Of a stretch of DNA of 64,000 bases, positions 36,501 through 44,819 are shown in pieces. Position 1 is the first letter of the stretch. Each line of letters opens with the position of its first letter. The position numbers were made by a program, and so were the translations under genes. The DNA lies in contig JAJECX010000028.1 of the NCBI GenBank assembly GCA_022821805.1, positions 1-64,000 of the forward strand, read 5' to 3'. This DNA comes from Anaerolineae bacterium. Lineage in GTDB: Bacteria; Chloroflexota; Anaerolineae; Aggregatilineales; Phototrophicaceae. Under the pieces are notes generated by a model. That model saw only the letters and a program-made list of their open reading frames with translations. It did no database searches and had not been told where the DNA came from.

Positions 36501-38756
36501 ATGGCTTCATTCACCCGCCAAGAAGCGCTCGATTATCACCGCCGGGGCCGGCCGGGGAAAATCCAGATCGCGCCCACCAAGCCGCTCGACAGCCAGCTTC
36601 ATCTCTCGCTGGCCTATTCGCCGGGCGTGGCGGAAGCGGTGCTCGAGATTGACAAGGATCCGCTGGCCGCCTACGAGATGACCGCGCGCGCCAACCTGGT
36701 TGCTGTCATCTCCAACGGCAGCGCCATCCTGGGCTTGGGCGACCTCGGTCCGCTGGCGTCAAAACCAGTGATGGAAGGCAAGGGCGTGCTCTTCAAGAAA
36801 TTCGCCGATGTCGATGTCTTCGATATCGAGATCACCTCGCAGAGCGTGGAAGAAATCATTGATGTCTGTAAAGCGCTGGCGCCCACCTTCGGCGGCATCA
36901 ACCTGGAAGACATCAAAGCGCCAGAATGTTTCGAAATCGAGGAACGGCTCAATGAAGAGCTGGATATCCCCGTCTTCCATGATGATCAGCACGGCACCGC
37001 CATCATTTCGGGGGCGGCTTTGCTTAACGCGCTGGAGATCACCGGCAAGAAAATGGAAGACATCAAAGTGGTGATCAACGGCGCCGGCGCCAGCGCCATC
37101 GCCAGCGGCAAATTCTTCAAATCGCTGGGCGTCGCCCGCGAGAATATCCTGATGCTCGATTCGCGCGGCGTCATCCACCACCAGCGCGAAGACAATATGA
37201 ATATTCACAAGACGGAATTCGCCATCCCCACCAACGCGCGCAGCTTGCGCGATGCCTTGCAGGGGGCGGACGCGCTCATCGGCTTGTCGATCGCCGGCTC
37301 GGTGACGCAGGAGATGATCATGGGCATGGCGCCCGATCCTTTGCTATTTGTGTTGGCCAACCCCACGCCCGAGATCATGCCCGAGCTGGCGCTGGAAGTC
37401 CGCCCAGACGCCATCATCGGCACAGGCCGCAGCGATTATGTCAATCAAGTGAATAATGTGCTGGGCTTCCCTTTTATCTTCCGCGGCGCGCTTGATGTCT
37501 ATGCCAGCGGCATCAACGAAGAGATGAAGATGGCGGCCGCGCGCGCCCTGGCGGCGCTCACCCACGAGGATGTGCCCGACAGCGTGCTCATGGCTTATGG
37601 GGAAGAGTCGATCAAATTCGGCAAAGATTATCTCATTCCCAAACCGCTGGATCCGCGCGTGATGCTATGGGTGGCGCCGGCGGTGGCGGAAGCGGCGATG
37701 CAATCCGGCGTCGCCCGCCGCCAAATCGACATTGAGGAGTACCGGGGCGAGCTGATCAATCGCCAGGGGAGCGGACGCCAGGTGCGGCAGAATATCGTCA
37801 ATCGGGCGCGCGCCGGGCAGCTTCAGCGCATCGTCTTCCCCGAAGGCGAAGAGCCCAAGATCATCCGCGCCGCCATGCAAGTCCGCGATGAGGGCATCGG
37901 CGAACCGATTCTGCTGGGCCGCCCCGAGCGCATCCGCGGCGTCATCGACAACCTCGGCTTGAATTACGCGCCCAACTGCTTTGACCATTATCAAGCCGAA
38001 AACCTCGACGATTATGGCGATTTGCTTTACGAATTGCGCCATCGCAAGGGCTTCACACTGGGCAAGGCGCGCTCGCTCGCTCGGCAGCGCAATTATTACG
38101 CTTCGCTGATGGTCCACAAAGGCGATGCCGACGCCATGGTCAGCGGCCTGGCCTACGAATACCCCGATGTCATCCGGCCGGCGCTGCAAGTCTTCGGCAC
38201 GCGCGACGGCGCCACCCGCGCCGCCGGCGTCTACCTGATGATCGTGGATGGCCGCACCTACCTGTTCAGCGACGCCACCGTCAATATCGACCCCGATGCC
38301 GAAACGCTGGCCGAGATCGCGGCGCTCGCCAACGACTTCGCCCTAACGCTGGGTTTGGATCCGCGTGTGGCTATGCTGTCCTTCTCGAACTTCGGCTCCA
38401 CGCCGCATCCGCACAGCGACAAAGTGGGGCGCGCCGTGCAACTGGTGCGGGGGCGCCGCCCTGATATCACCGTCGATGGCGAGATGCAAGCTGATACCGC
38501 CGTCGTCATCGACATCATTGAAGAGCGCTACCCCTTCAGCAGCGTCCGCGATGCCAATGTGTTGGTTTTCCCCAATCTGGACGCGGCCAATATCTCGTAC
38601 AAGCTGCTCTCGCGCTTGACGGAGGCGGAGGCGATTGGTCCCATCCTGCTGGGCATGGGCGCGCCGGCGCATGTGCTGCAAGCGGGCGATGATGTCGAGG
38701 ATATTGTGGCGATCGCGGCGGTCGCGGCGATGGATGCGCACGCTCGGGAGAGTTGA
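36501..38756 (+). CDS. maeB: NADP-type malic enzyme with C-terminal phosphotransacetylase-like domain
   Basis: 751 residues. The malic enzyme half (about 1-420) oxidatively decarboxylates malate to pyruvate: [14 protein letters not shown], the metal-binding [16 protein letters not shown] and the nucleotide fold [13 protein letters not shown] are intact. The second half (about 430-751) is phosphotransacetylase-like ([45 protein letters not shown]) and in MaeB proteins is usually regulatory, binding acetyl-CoA or related metabolites. The ATG at 36501 is preferred to 36492 because the AAGGAG site (36486-36491) abuts the latter. Confidence 0.92.
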   Translation: MASFTRQEALDYHRRGRPGKIQIAPTKPLDSQLHLSLAYSPGVAEAVLEIDKDPLAAYEMTARANLVAVISNGSAILGLGDLGPLASKPVMEGKGVLFKKFADVDVFDIEITSQSVEEIIDVCKALAPTFGGINLEDIKAPECFEIEERLNEELDIPVFHDDQHGTAIISGAALLNALEITGKKMEDIKVVINGAGASAIASGKFFKSLGVARENILMLDSRGVIHHQREDNMNIHKTEFAIPTNARSLRDALQGADALIGLSIAGSVTQEMIMGMAPDPLLFVLANPTPEIMPELALEVRPDAIIGTGRSDYVNQVNNVLGFPFIFRGALDVYASGINEEMKMAAARALAALTHEDVPDSVLMAYGEESIKFGKDYLIPKPLDPRVMLWVAPAVAEAAMQSGVARRQIDIEEYRGELINRQGSGRQVRQNIVNRARAGQLQRIVFPEGEEPKIIRAAMQVRDEGIGEPILLGRPERIRGVIDNLGLNYAPNCFDHYQAENLDDYGDLLYELRHRKGFTLGKARSLARQRNYYASLMVHKGDADAMVSGLAYEYPDVIRPALQVFGTRDGATRAAGVYLMIVDGRTYLFSDATVNIDPDAETLAEIAALANDFALTLGLDPRVAMLSFSNFGSTPHPHSDKVGRAVQLVRGRRPDITVDGEMQADTAVVIDIIEERYPFSSVRDANVLVFPNLDAANISYKLLSRLTEAEAIGPILLGMGAPAHVLQAGDDVEDIVAIAAVAAMDAHARES

Positions 38757-38820
38757 AGCCGACCACACTCTTCGCGCAAAGCTACGATTACACTACCAAA
38801 CATAGCCAAGGAATAGCGTT

Positions 38821-39360
38821 ATGACTGTTATGACTTTAGAGCTATTGCTGTCTAAAATTGACGTAATCATTGAGAAAGTTGACGATTTTCCTGATGATTT
38901 ACGTGAAACAGGAATGCGCCTCATGGTAGATGCTCTTCTGGAGCGTAGTACTCCACTGGCCTATACGGAAGAGCCTGTCGCGCATAGTGTTCCTGCAGAA
39001 TCACTTGGCAATACAGTGGTTCAGGCGCAAGATTCTAGGAATTACGCCACCGAAATTCATCAGTACTACAGCGTGTACGGACTGGACAAGAGAAACGACA
39101 TGGAGGTGGCATCGTTTTTGGCGCATTATCTAATCAATCTCGCTCCGGAAGATGCAAGAGTTGAGGCAATAGAACCAGAGAATTTTGAGGACTTGTGTAA
39201 GATTACTGGTCGAGCGCTTCCAAAGGACGCTAGGTCAACACTTAGTAACGCGAAAAACAAGAGAAAGTACTTGGAAAGCGACGGCAAGGGCGGGTTCACG
39301 TTATCGACCATTGGAGAACACTATGTTAAACATACGCTACTAAAGAAGAATGATGAGTGA
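38821..39360 (+). CDS. Island protein P1: small paralogue with possible C-terminal winged helix
   Basis: 179 residues, first of three paralogues (P1-P3) in the AT-rich island. The N-terminus (SKIDVIIEKVDDFPDDLRET) is a predicted helical segment shared in pattern with P2 and P3 (xxIDxIVxxVxxFP). A variable Ser/Ala-rich linker follows, then a helical middle (FLAHYLINLAPEDARVEAIE). The C-terminal 60 residues (LPKDARSTLSNAKNKRKYLESD, then GKGGFTLSTIGEHYV) have the helix-helix-wing pattern of a winged-helix domain. No known family was recognised. Codon use is visibly more AT-rich than in maeB upstream. Confidence 0.7.
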   Translation: MTVMTLELLLSKIDVIIEKVDDFPDDLRETGMRLMVDALLERSTPLAYTEEPVAHSVPAESLGNTVVQAQDSRNYATEIHQYYSVYGLDKRNDMEVASFLAHYLINLAPEDARVEAIEPENFEDLCKITGRALPKDARSTLSNAKNKRKYLESDGKGGFTLSTIGEHYVKHTLLKKNDE

Positions 39361-39447
39361 GTCCGCGGATACCAGGGAAAAAACGGCAGTCCATTGCGAG
39401 TTGGTACGATTTGTGTAAGGTTCGGGAACAGTATTGGAAGGTGCGCG

Positions 39448-39954
39448 ATGAGTATAGAGCACTACGAGCTATTGATTGGTGAAATCGACAACATTGTGGC
39501 CGCAGTGAAAAAATTTCCTGAACAGGCGCAGGGAGCTGCATGTAGTAACCTTATGTCCGCACTTGTGATGGAGATCGAGTCTTCGAAATATGATGTTGCA
39601 GGGCAAGTGGGTCATGCTGCTAGCAGTCCAGATTCTGCTGACGTGCGTGACCTGGAATGGTATGCCGACAACTTCAACCTGAAGTCAATGTCTAATCCCA
39701 AGTTTCTGGCTTTCATCTCGTGCTATCACTGCGAATTGGCACCTGATGGCGAGCGGCTGGATGCAATCGACGAACAGGCGCTAACGACCGCATACGACAT
39801 TGCCGATCGAGAGATCCCGACTTCACTTACTCAGATTCTCAGTAATACAAAGAATAGGAACAGATACATTGAATCTAACAGTGAGGGAAAGCTCACACCG
39901 GCCCCTCGTGGAAGACGTTTTGTAAGAGAATTCTTGAAAGGAAAGAGAAATTGA
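39448..39954 (+). CDS. Island protein P2: small paralogue with possible C-terminal winged helix
   Basis: 168 residues from the ATG at 39448 (GGAAGG site); an in-frame upstream ATG at 39394 would add a non-homologous leader. The pattern matches P1: IDNIVAAVKKFPEQ at the N-terminus, a middle with CELAPDGERLDAIDEQ, and a C-terminus with LTQILSNTKNRNRYIESNSEG and RGRRFVREFL. P1 and P2 share the order ALAPExxRxxAI and LSNxKNxxxYxES, so they are more similar to each other than to P3. The function is unknown. Confidence 0.7.
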   Translation: MSIEHYELLIGEIDNIVAAVKKFPEQAQGAACSNLMSALVMEIESSKYDVAGQVGHAASSPDSADVRDLEWYADNFNLKSMSNPKFLAFISCYHCELAPDGERLDAIDEQALTTAYDIADREIPTSLTQILSNTKNRNRYIESNSEGKLTPAPRGRRFVREFLKGKRN

Positions 39955-40083
39955 GCGTCATATTCCATCATGGCTTCACGATTGTTACCGTAGAAATTAG
40001 TAGGTGCCTTGAGAATGGATGTATCGAGAAAAGTCTTTGTTACGAGTGTCGGATTTGCAGTGCAAGATAGCGTGAGGTGAGCA

Positions 40084-40629
40084 ATGAGTAACGAACAACT
40101 TGACATGGTAGAACGCAAGATGGACACGATAGTGGCAAGTATCGAGAAGTATCCGAGTCACTTGCAGCCGATGGTTCTGAGAATCTACTGGGATGAGTTG
40201 AACGGGTCCTCCCAAAGCGTTTCAAACGCTGCGGGCACGGTGGTGCGTGAACAATCAGTAAATGGATCGAGCATGGTGCCCGTAAATGAACATGCAACGG
40301 ATTGGGACTACCGTCGTGGCCTCGACCAGATCGCCGAACAGCACGAGATCGACTTGAAGTCACCATTTGACTACGTGTACGCGCTTATCCTGTCTCATGT
40401 ACTCCAGTTTCTGAGTCCAGCGGACTACGATTGTGACACATTGACGACCGAACTCGTGAATGACGCGTGGAGGCATGCAGACCGGGATTTACCGAACCGT
40501 CCTCGACAACCCATTAACGATGCAGTCAAGAAAGGCTTGCTTGAAAAGGCAAAGGGCAAGCCAGGTTATGTTCTAACGCCAAAGGGCGAAAACTATGTTA
40601 AGAAGCTGCTCGCAGATGGCAAGTTGTGA
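40084..40629 (+). CDS. Island protein P3: small paralogue with possible C-terminal winged helix
   Basis: 181 residues, ATG preceded by GAGGTG. The N-terminal pattern MDTIVASIEKYPSHLQ matches P1 and P2. The middle has FDYVYALILSHVLQFLSPAD. The C-terminus (LPNRPRQPINDAVKKGLLEK, then GKPGYVLTPKGENYVKKLL) is the clearest winged-helix-like end of the three: two helices, then GYVLTPKGxxYV as in many transcription or nucleic-acid-binding wings. It lies beside the restriction-modification pair but on the opposite strand. Confidence 0.7.
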   Translation: MSNEQLDMVERKMDTIVASIEKYPSHLQPMVLRIYWDELNGSSQSVSNAAGTVVREQSVNGSSMVPVNEHATDWDYRRGLDQIAEQHEIDLKSPFDYVYALILSHVLQFLSPADYDCDTLTTELVNDAWRHADRDLPNRPRQPINDAVKKGLLEKAKGKPGYVLTPKGENYVKKLLADGKL

Positions 40630-40651
40630 TGAGTGTCCATTGTTGGCTTAT

Positions 40652-40694
40652 GAAGGAGGAAAACCATGAATGAGGAAGAACGCATTATTGAAGT
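40652..40694. repeat. Left copy of a 43-base imperfect direct repeat flanking the R-M pair
   Basis: GAAGGAGGAAAACCATGAAT is identical to 42467-42486. The next 23 bases match 42488-42510 with three substitutions, and there is one single-base indel. It contains a ribosome binding site and the first ten codons of a small gene. Confidence 0.8.
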
Positions 40695-41112
40695 GACAGG
40701 CTACAGCAAGCGCATGCCCGAACATTTCACCTTCACCAGAAAATCCAAGAAGCGAAAGGAGAAACTAGCTGAGAGCAATAACAATCTCACCAATCCGCTC
40801 TCGAAATTCCGCGACCGATCGCAGATCCGACCGCTTCTTGGTCAACTTAAACGTAGCCGACGAACCTCTGTCCATCGTAACCAAGCGCCCGGCTTTTCCC
40901 TCCGACACATCACCTTTTCGCCAAGCATCAAACAGAACGGTGTCGGGAGCAATACCCAGACACAGCACCGCCTGATAATCTCGATGGTGTCGAATGTGAT
41001 TAAACTGGAAATTGCCATTTGTATCTTCGGTAGCTGTCTTCACCTCGAAAGTAACACCCTCAATGCGAGCGTCCCACGCGCTTTGGCGGCTGCCCGTACT
41101 TTCCCAAGATAA
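40666..41112 (+). CDS. Small ORF whose start is duplicated at 42481; 3' part antisense to the restriction gene
   Basis: The ATG has a perfect AAGGAGG site. The first ten residues (MNEEERIIEV) match the conceptual product of the broken gene at 42481. From codon 34 onward the frame runs antisense through the restriction endonuclease gene and is probably not native sequence. The most likely reading is a truncated small gene whose 3' part was replaced when the R-M pair entered. A short fused product could still be made. Confidence 0.3.
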   Translation: MNEEERIIEVTGYSKRMPEHFTFTRKSKKRKEKLAESNNNLTNPLSKFRDRSQIRPLLGQLKRSRRTSVHRNQAPGFSLRHITFSPSIKQNGVGSNTQTQHRLIISMVSNVIKLEIAICIFGSCLHLESNTLNASVPRALAAARTFPR

Positions 41113-41271
41113 CCCCAATTGGCGACACCATTCCTCCACAAAATTTTGGCCTATATCGCCAATGTGCGTGTTGCTGAGAGACTTCACATCGCCTAGTGGA
41201 GCGTTTACCCATTTGTTGTCATTCGCATACCTGGCAATCACAGACTGCATCAAGTCAACGGCGTTAGTCAT
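40765..41271 (-). CDS. Probable Type II restriction endonuclease (PD-(D/E)xK type)
   Basis: 168 residues. D67 in SAWDARIEGV and E76-V-K78 in TFEVKTATED give the D...ExK arrangement of PD-(D/E)xK nucleases; the conserved GQNFVEEW helix before it is also typical. The gene starts eight bases inside the end of the upstream methyltransferase gene, so the two are translationally coupled, which is the normal layout of a Type II restriction-modification system. The family assignment rests on this motif and context; the recognition site is unknown. Confidence 0.68.
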   Translation of the reverse strand: MTNAVDLMQSVIARYANDNKWVNAPLGDVKSLSNTHIGDIGQNFVEEWCRQLGLSWESTGSRQSAWDARIEGVTFEVKTATEDTNGNFQFNHIRHHRDYQAVLCLGIAPDTVLFDAWRKGDVSEGKAGRLVTMDRGSSATFKLTKKRSDLRSVAEFRERIGEIVIALS

Positions 41272-42277
41272 CTGTAAAACCCCCGTGTATCACAGCTTGC
41301 CGTATGTGATACATGGATATGTGACGGCAGTTGTGCATGGCGAGGTTGGAATATTTTCGCCAGTCTGTTTCATTTAGCAGTTGAACTATGGATTCCGGCT
41401 GCTGCTTCAACACTATGCCGTATCCGCAGCCATAGCGCACTTCCGCGAAATCCTTAACAAGTTTGGGCGGTTCTCCATAGTATGTTCTTTGCAGGAAGTA
41501 ATCAGCTTCGTTCAGCCGATTATGCCCGCAGAGACGCTCTTTACGGATATCCACTGTGAATAGGTCTACCCAGTCATTACAAGTTTGTGGTGGGGGGATG
41601 TTATTGACGCCGCGGCGCCATATCTGCCATAGCGCGTTGATCTTTACCGGATTGCCGCTTTGATCTACGAATGCATCCGACGGCAATGGATTAGAGTGTA
41701 TAAGCTCCGCCCCCTGAACACGGTGTTTAGGACTGCCCTTCCCGTCGCTCTGAAAACCCATCGGCAATATGAGTCCCATATAATCGGCAAAGTGCGCCGA
41801 GTGATTGACAAAGGCGAGAGCCAGCCAAGCTCGATAGCCAAAGGGCGGATTGCCTAAAACCGCGTACTGTTGCCCGCCTTTTGGCGTCCACGTCAAGTAA
41901 TCGTGAGCTATAAACTCGGAGCGGGAGGGCAGTATATCTATCCCGATACGTCGGCCCGCTGGCATCAAATCATAGAATACACCTGTCCCTGCCCCAGGAT
42001 CTATGAAATGGTAGTTGTCAAGATCAGCGAAATCGTCGCGCATAGCCGTATACAAGTTTTCACTACATTCCATTGCTACTTCAGGCCGAGTGTAAAAGCG
42101 GTCAAGCCCCACACCCTTGCGGTCAACCCACGTGGGAATCAACGAACAGTTCTCCCACGCTCGGTTACGTCTTAGTTTTGCCTGTTCAATTTCCTGCGTA
42201 GGATGGATTCTAATGGGATTCTTCTTTTTGACCTTACTGACGACCCTGGTGGTTGCAGGCAGTGGAATTTGATTCAT
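41264..42277 (-). CDS. Probable Type II DNA adenine-N6 methyltransferase
   Basis: 337 residues. Motif X-like FYTRPEVA (61-68), S-adenosylmethionine-binding motif I FIDPGAGTGVF (91-101), and catalytic motif IV NPPF (143-146) followed by GYRAW occur in the order of gamma-class adenine methyltransferases. The C-terminal half, with DWVDLFTVDIRKERLCGHN, is probably the target recognition region. It overlaps the restriction gene by eight bases and would protect host DNA from it. The pair lies in an AT-rich island and was probably acquired by transfer. Confidence 0.82.
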   Translation of the reverse strand: MNQIPLPATTRVVSKVKKKNPIRIHPTQEIEQAKLRRNRAWENCSLIPTWVDRKGVGLDRFYTRPEVAMECSENLYTAMRDDFADLDNYHFIDPGAGTGVFYDLMPAGRRIGIDILPSRSEFIAHDYLTWTPKGGQQYAVLGNPPFGYRAWLALAFVNHSAHFADYMGLILPMGFQSDGKGSPKHRVQGAELIHSNPLPSDAFVDQSGNPVKINALWQIWRRGVNNIPPPQTCNDWVDLFTVDIRKERLCGHNRLNEADYFLQRTYYGEPPKLVKDFAEVRYGCGYGIVLKQQPESIVQLLNETDWRKYSNLAMHNCRHISMYHIRQAVIHGGFTDD

Positions 42278-42466
42278 TTGAAACCCCTACTTTTGGGTCC
42301 GACTATGACACTGATTCCTCAATTTTAACCCGTGTAAGTTTATAACCTACAATACATAATATAGCAAATTTGTGCGAGTATGTTAAGCACATGATTGTCT
42401 TCAAAATGCGAGTCTTCGTGAGAAGGCATAAACGAATTTCGGCTCGTTTCGCATCCTGTTGACGCA

Positions 42467-42510
42467 GAAGGAGGAAAACCATGAATTAAGGAAGAGCGCA
42501 TCATTGAAGT
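42467..42510. repeat. Right copy of the imperfect direct repeat flanking the R-M pair
   Basis: See the left copy at 40652-40694. This copy carries one extra T after ATGAAT, which puts the small gene out of frame. Confidence 0.8.
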
Positions 42511-42679
42511 AGGAGATAAAGATGTGCGCACGCCAATCACCTGGGTCAAGGACCCGACGCGTCACCTCCTCAAGATCAAAGCCGTCAACGCGAAGGACAG
42601 CGACGACGCCGACCCGAAACCATCTCAGCCGGACGAGTTGGCGCAAGACAAGTCCAGCAATCAGCTCCGCGCCGACTAA
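42481..42679 (+). pseudogene. Small broken gene (frameshift after codon 2)
   Basis: ATG AAT is followed by a single extra T; skipping it gives KEERIIEVGDKDVRTPITWV, then a charged stretch with HLLKIKAVNAKDSDDADPKP and a stop at 42677-42679 (about 66 codons). The first residues match the small ORF at 40666. The strong AAGGAGG site remains. A short hairpin with a T run follows. Confidence 0.55.
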
Positions 42680-42708
42680 GCGGCTCATGTACTGACACTA
42701 GCAGCCCC

Positions 42709-42732
42709 GCCTCAGCGCGAGGTTTTTCTTTT
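42709..42732 (+). terminator. Possible rho-independent terminator
   Basis: CCTC-AGCGC-GAGG forms a short stem and is followed directly by TTTTTCTTTT. The stem is weak but the T tract is strong; it lies 30 bases after the broken small gene. Confidence 0.4.
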
Positions 42733-42849
42733 GCCGCATTCCCCGCGTCCTTCCACTCGCCACCAGCGCGAGGCGTCGGAACCAATTCGCGGATGATAGC
42801 CAAATATGTGCTATCATAAGCGGATAGAAAAACTATTGAGGATAAACTC

Positions 42850-43644
42850 ATGCGATATGTATTTCTGACCCTTATTCTGTTCCTTTGCTTGGCGCCAGCG
42901 CTCGCAACCGATTACACGCTGGACGAAAACTGTACGCTCGCCGATGCCATCAGAGCGGCAAACGCCGACGAAGAGCGCGGCGAATGCCCCGCCGGCGAGG
43001 GCGCCGACTTGATCACGCTCAGCGCCGACATCACCCTGGAAGGCGAACTGCCGCGTGTTCTCTCTGAAATCACCATTGATGGCGCCGGCTTTAGCATCAG
43101 CGGCGACGAGCAGTTCCGCATCTTCTACGTCGATAGCGGCGGCGCGCTCACCCTGCAAAACGTGCATCTTACGGCGGGTCTGGCGCACAATGAAGTCAGC
43201 TTCACCTTCGTTGATGGCGTGACGGGCCGGAGCAAGAGCGGCGGCGCCATCCTGGTCAACCGCGGCAGCCGGCTGGACTTGGTGAACAGCCGTTTCACCA
43301 ACAATGTGGCCGAGGCTTACGGCGGCGCGCTGGATAGCTGGGACAGCGAAATCAACATCGTCGACAGCGAATTCAGCGGCAATATGGCGGGGGATGGCGG
43401 CGCGATCGGCTCGGCTTTCAGCGTGGTCACCATAAGCAATAGCAGCTTTGACGGCAACACAGCCCAGAGCACCGGCGGCGCGCTGCAGGTGTTTAACGGC
43501 AGTGCCCATGTCACTGATACGACCTTCAACGGCAATTCAGCGGCTGAAGACGGGGGAGTGATCAACGTCTTTGCCGGCACGGTGGAACAGAGCGGCAACA
43601 GCTTTAGCGACAACGCAGGCGGTGATTGCGCTGGCTGCGAATAA
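42850..43644 (+). CDS. Exported one-module beta-helix protein related to the array genes
   Basis: 264 residues. The signal peptide (MRYVFLTLILFLCLAPALA) is followed by one array-type head (NCTLADAIRAANADEERGEC, then ADLITLSADITLEGELP and ITIDGAGFSISGDEQFRIF). Six or so beta-helix rungs (SGGAILVNRG, YGGALDSW, DGGAIGSAF, STGGALQVF) follow. It ends with CAGCE and has neither the anchor-Q-like segment nor an SH3 domain. It shows the minimal unit from which the larger array proteins could be built. Confidence 0.85.
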   Translation: MRYVFLTLILFLCLAPALATDYTLDENCTLADAIRAANADEERGECPAGEGADLITLSADITLEGELPRVLSEITIDGAGFSISGDEQFRIFYVDSGGALTLQNVHLTAGLAHNEVSFTFVDGVTGRSKSGGAILVNRGSRLDLVNSRFTNNVAEAYGGALDSWDSEINIVDSEFSGNMAGDGGAIGSAFSVVTISNSSFDGNTAQSTGGALQVFNGSAHVTDTTFNGNSAAEDGGVINVFAGTVEQSGNSFSDNAGGDCAGCE

Positions 43645-43704
43645 GCGCGCCATATTGCTACATGCTCGCTAAGGCAATTTAGAGATCAACGCAGACCGAC
43701 ACCG

Positions 43705-44724
43705 ATGGCGCATTCTCACAAGCAGAGCCACCATCATCATCACGACGATGGTGGCCACCACCACCACAGCGTCAACCCCCTCGTCAAGGTCGCGCAGGCG
43801 CTGCATCTGCCCGGCTTCACCCACGACCACAGCCACGCCGATCTCGCCGCCGACCGCGCCTTCCTGGACAACCGCCTCGCCGTCCGCACCGTCTGGATCG
43901 CCCTCATCGCCCTCGGCTTGACCACCGCCCTGCAAATCGTCATCTATATCGCCAGCGGCAGCGTCGCCTTGTTGGCCGATACCGTGCACAACCTTGGCGA
44001 CGCGCTCAACTCGATTCCGCTGCTCTTCGCCTTTTATGTCGCCCGGCGCGCCGCCAACAAGCGCTACACCTACGGCTACGGACGTCTGGAAGATATCGCC
44101 GGCGTCTTTATCGTCATCTCCATCGGTTTCAGCGCCGCCTATATCATCTATGAATCAGTCCAGCGCTTGCTCAATCCGCTGCCGCTGGAGAACCTGGAAT
44201 GGATCGCGCTGGCAGCGCTGGTGGGTTTCGTCGGCAACGAACTGGTGGCGCTGATGCAGATCCGCGTGGGCAGACGCATCGGCTCCGACGCCATGATCGC
44301 CGATGGTCAGCATGCGCTCATTGATGGCTTGACCTCGCTGGCGGTGCTGATCGCCGTGGTCGGCACGCTCATCGGCCTCCCCATCCTTGATCCCATCGTC
44401 GGCGTCGTCATCGGCTTCGCCATCGTTGGCATCACCTGGAACGCGATCAAGGCGATTTGGTATCGGATGATGGACGCGGTTGATCCGCATTTGGTTGAGC
44501 ATGTCGAAGCTCATGCGCGCGGCGTCGATGGCGTCGATGAGGTGCTGAACCTGCGGCTGCGCTGGGTCGGGCATCGCATGTACGGTGTGATGAAAATTGC
44601 TGTTCCTGCCGATACGACGCTGGAAGCGAGCGGAGAAATCGTGCGCGCCGTCCAGCACGAAGCAAGCCACGTCATTCCTCAACTGGAAGAGCTGATTGTA
44701 GAGGTGGTGCAAAGCGACACCTGA
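43705..44724 (+). CDS. Cation diffusion facilitator (CDF) family metal efflux transporter
   Basis: 339 residues. The cytoplasmic N-terminus is very His-rich (HHHHHDDGGHHHH, then HDHSHADLA), as in zinc or cobalt CDF proteins. Six membrane segments follow. The transport-site residues occur as DTVHNLGD in helix 2 and DGQHALIDG in helix 5, matching the HxxxD/HxxxD metal site of Zn2+/H+ antiporters of the CzcD/ZitB type. The C-terminal cytoplasmic domain (about 250-339) carries HRMYGVMKIAVP and HEASHVIP. Zinc is the probable substrate. Confidence 0.9.
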   Translation: MAHSHKQSHHHHHDDGGHHHHSVNPLVKVAQALHLPGFTHDHSHADLAADRAFLDNRLAVRTVWIALIALGLTTALQIVIYIASGSVALLADTVHNLGDALNSIPLLFAFYVARRAANKRYTYGYGRLEDIAGVFIVISIGFSAAYIIYESVQRLLNPLPLENLEWIALAALVGFVGNELVALMQIRVGRRIGSDAMIADGQHALIDGLTSLAVLIAVVGTLIGLPILDPIVGVVIGFAIVGITWNAIKAIWYRMMDAVDPHLVEHVEAHARGVDGVDEVLNLRLRWVGHRMYGVMKIAVPADTTLEASGEIVRAVQHEASHVIPQLEELIVEVVQSDT

Positions 44725-44730
44725 TGATTC

Positions 44731-44782
44731 TTGTAGGGGCGACCTATCAGCGCGCGTAGACACTGCGCGTCGGTCGCCCGTT
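44731..44782. repeat. Palindromic GTAGGGGCGACC ... GGTCGCCC repeat, long-loop copy
   Basis: TTGTAGGGGCGACC and GGTCGCCCG arms flank about 27 bases that include GCGCGTAGACACTGCGCGTC, a relative of the GTAGACACTGGCGG box in the large G+C-rich repeats. Confidence 0.6.
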
Positions 44783-44819
44783 CTCGCACATAGGAGATGG
44801 CGTATCGCCAGCCGAAGCC

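Noticed and set aside
40800..41112. C-terminal two thirds of the small plus-strand ORF at 40666
   Set aside because: Antisense to the endonuclease gene, whose D...ExK motif and overlap with the methyltransferase make it the real coding strand.
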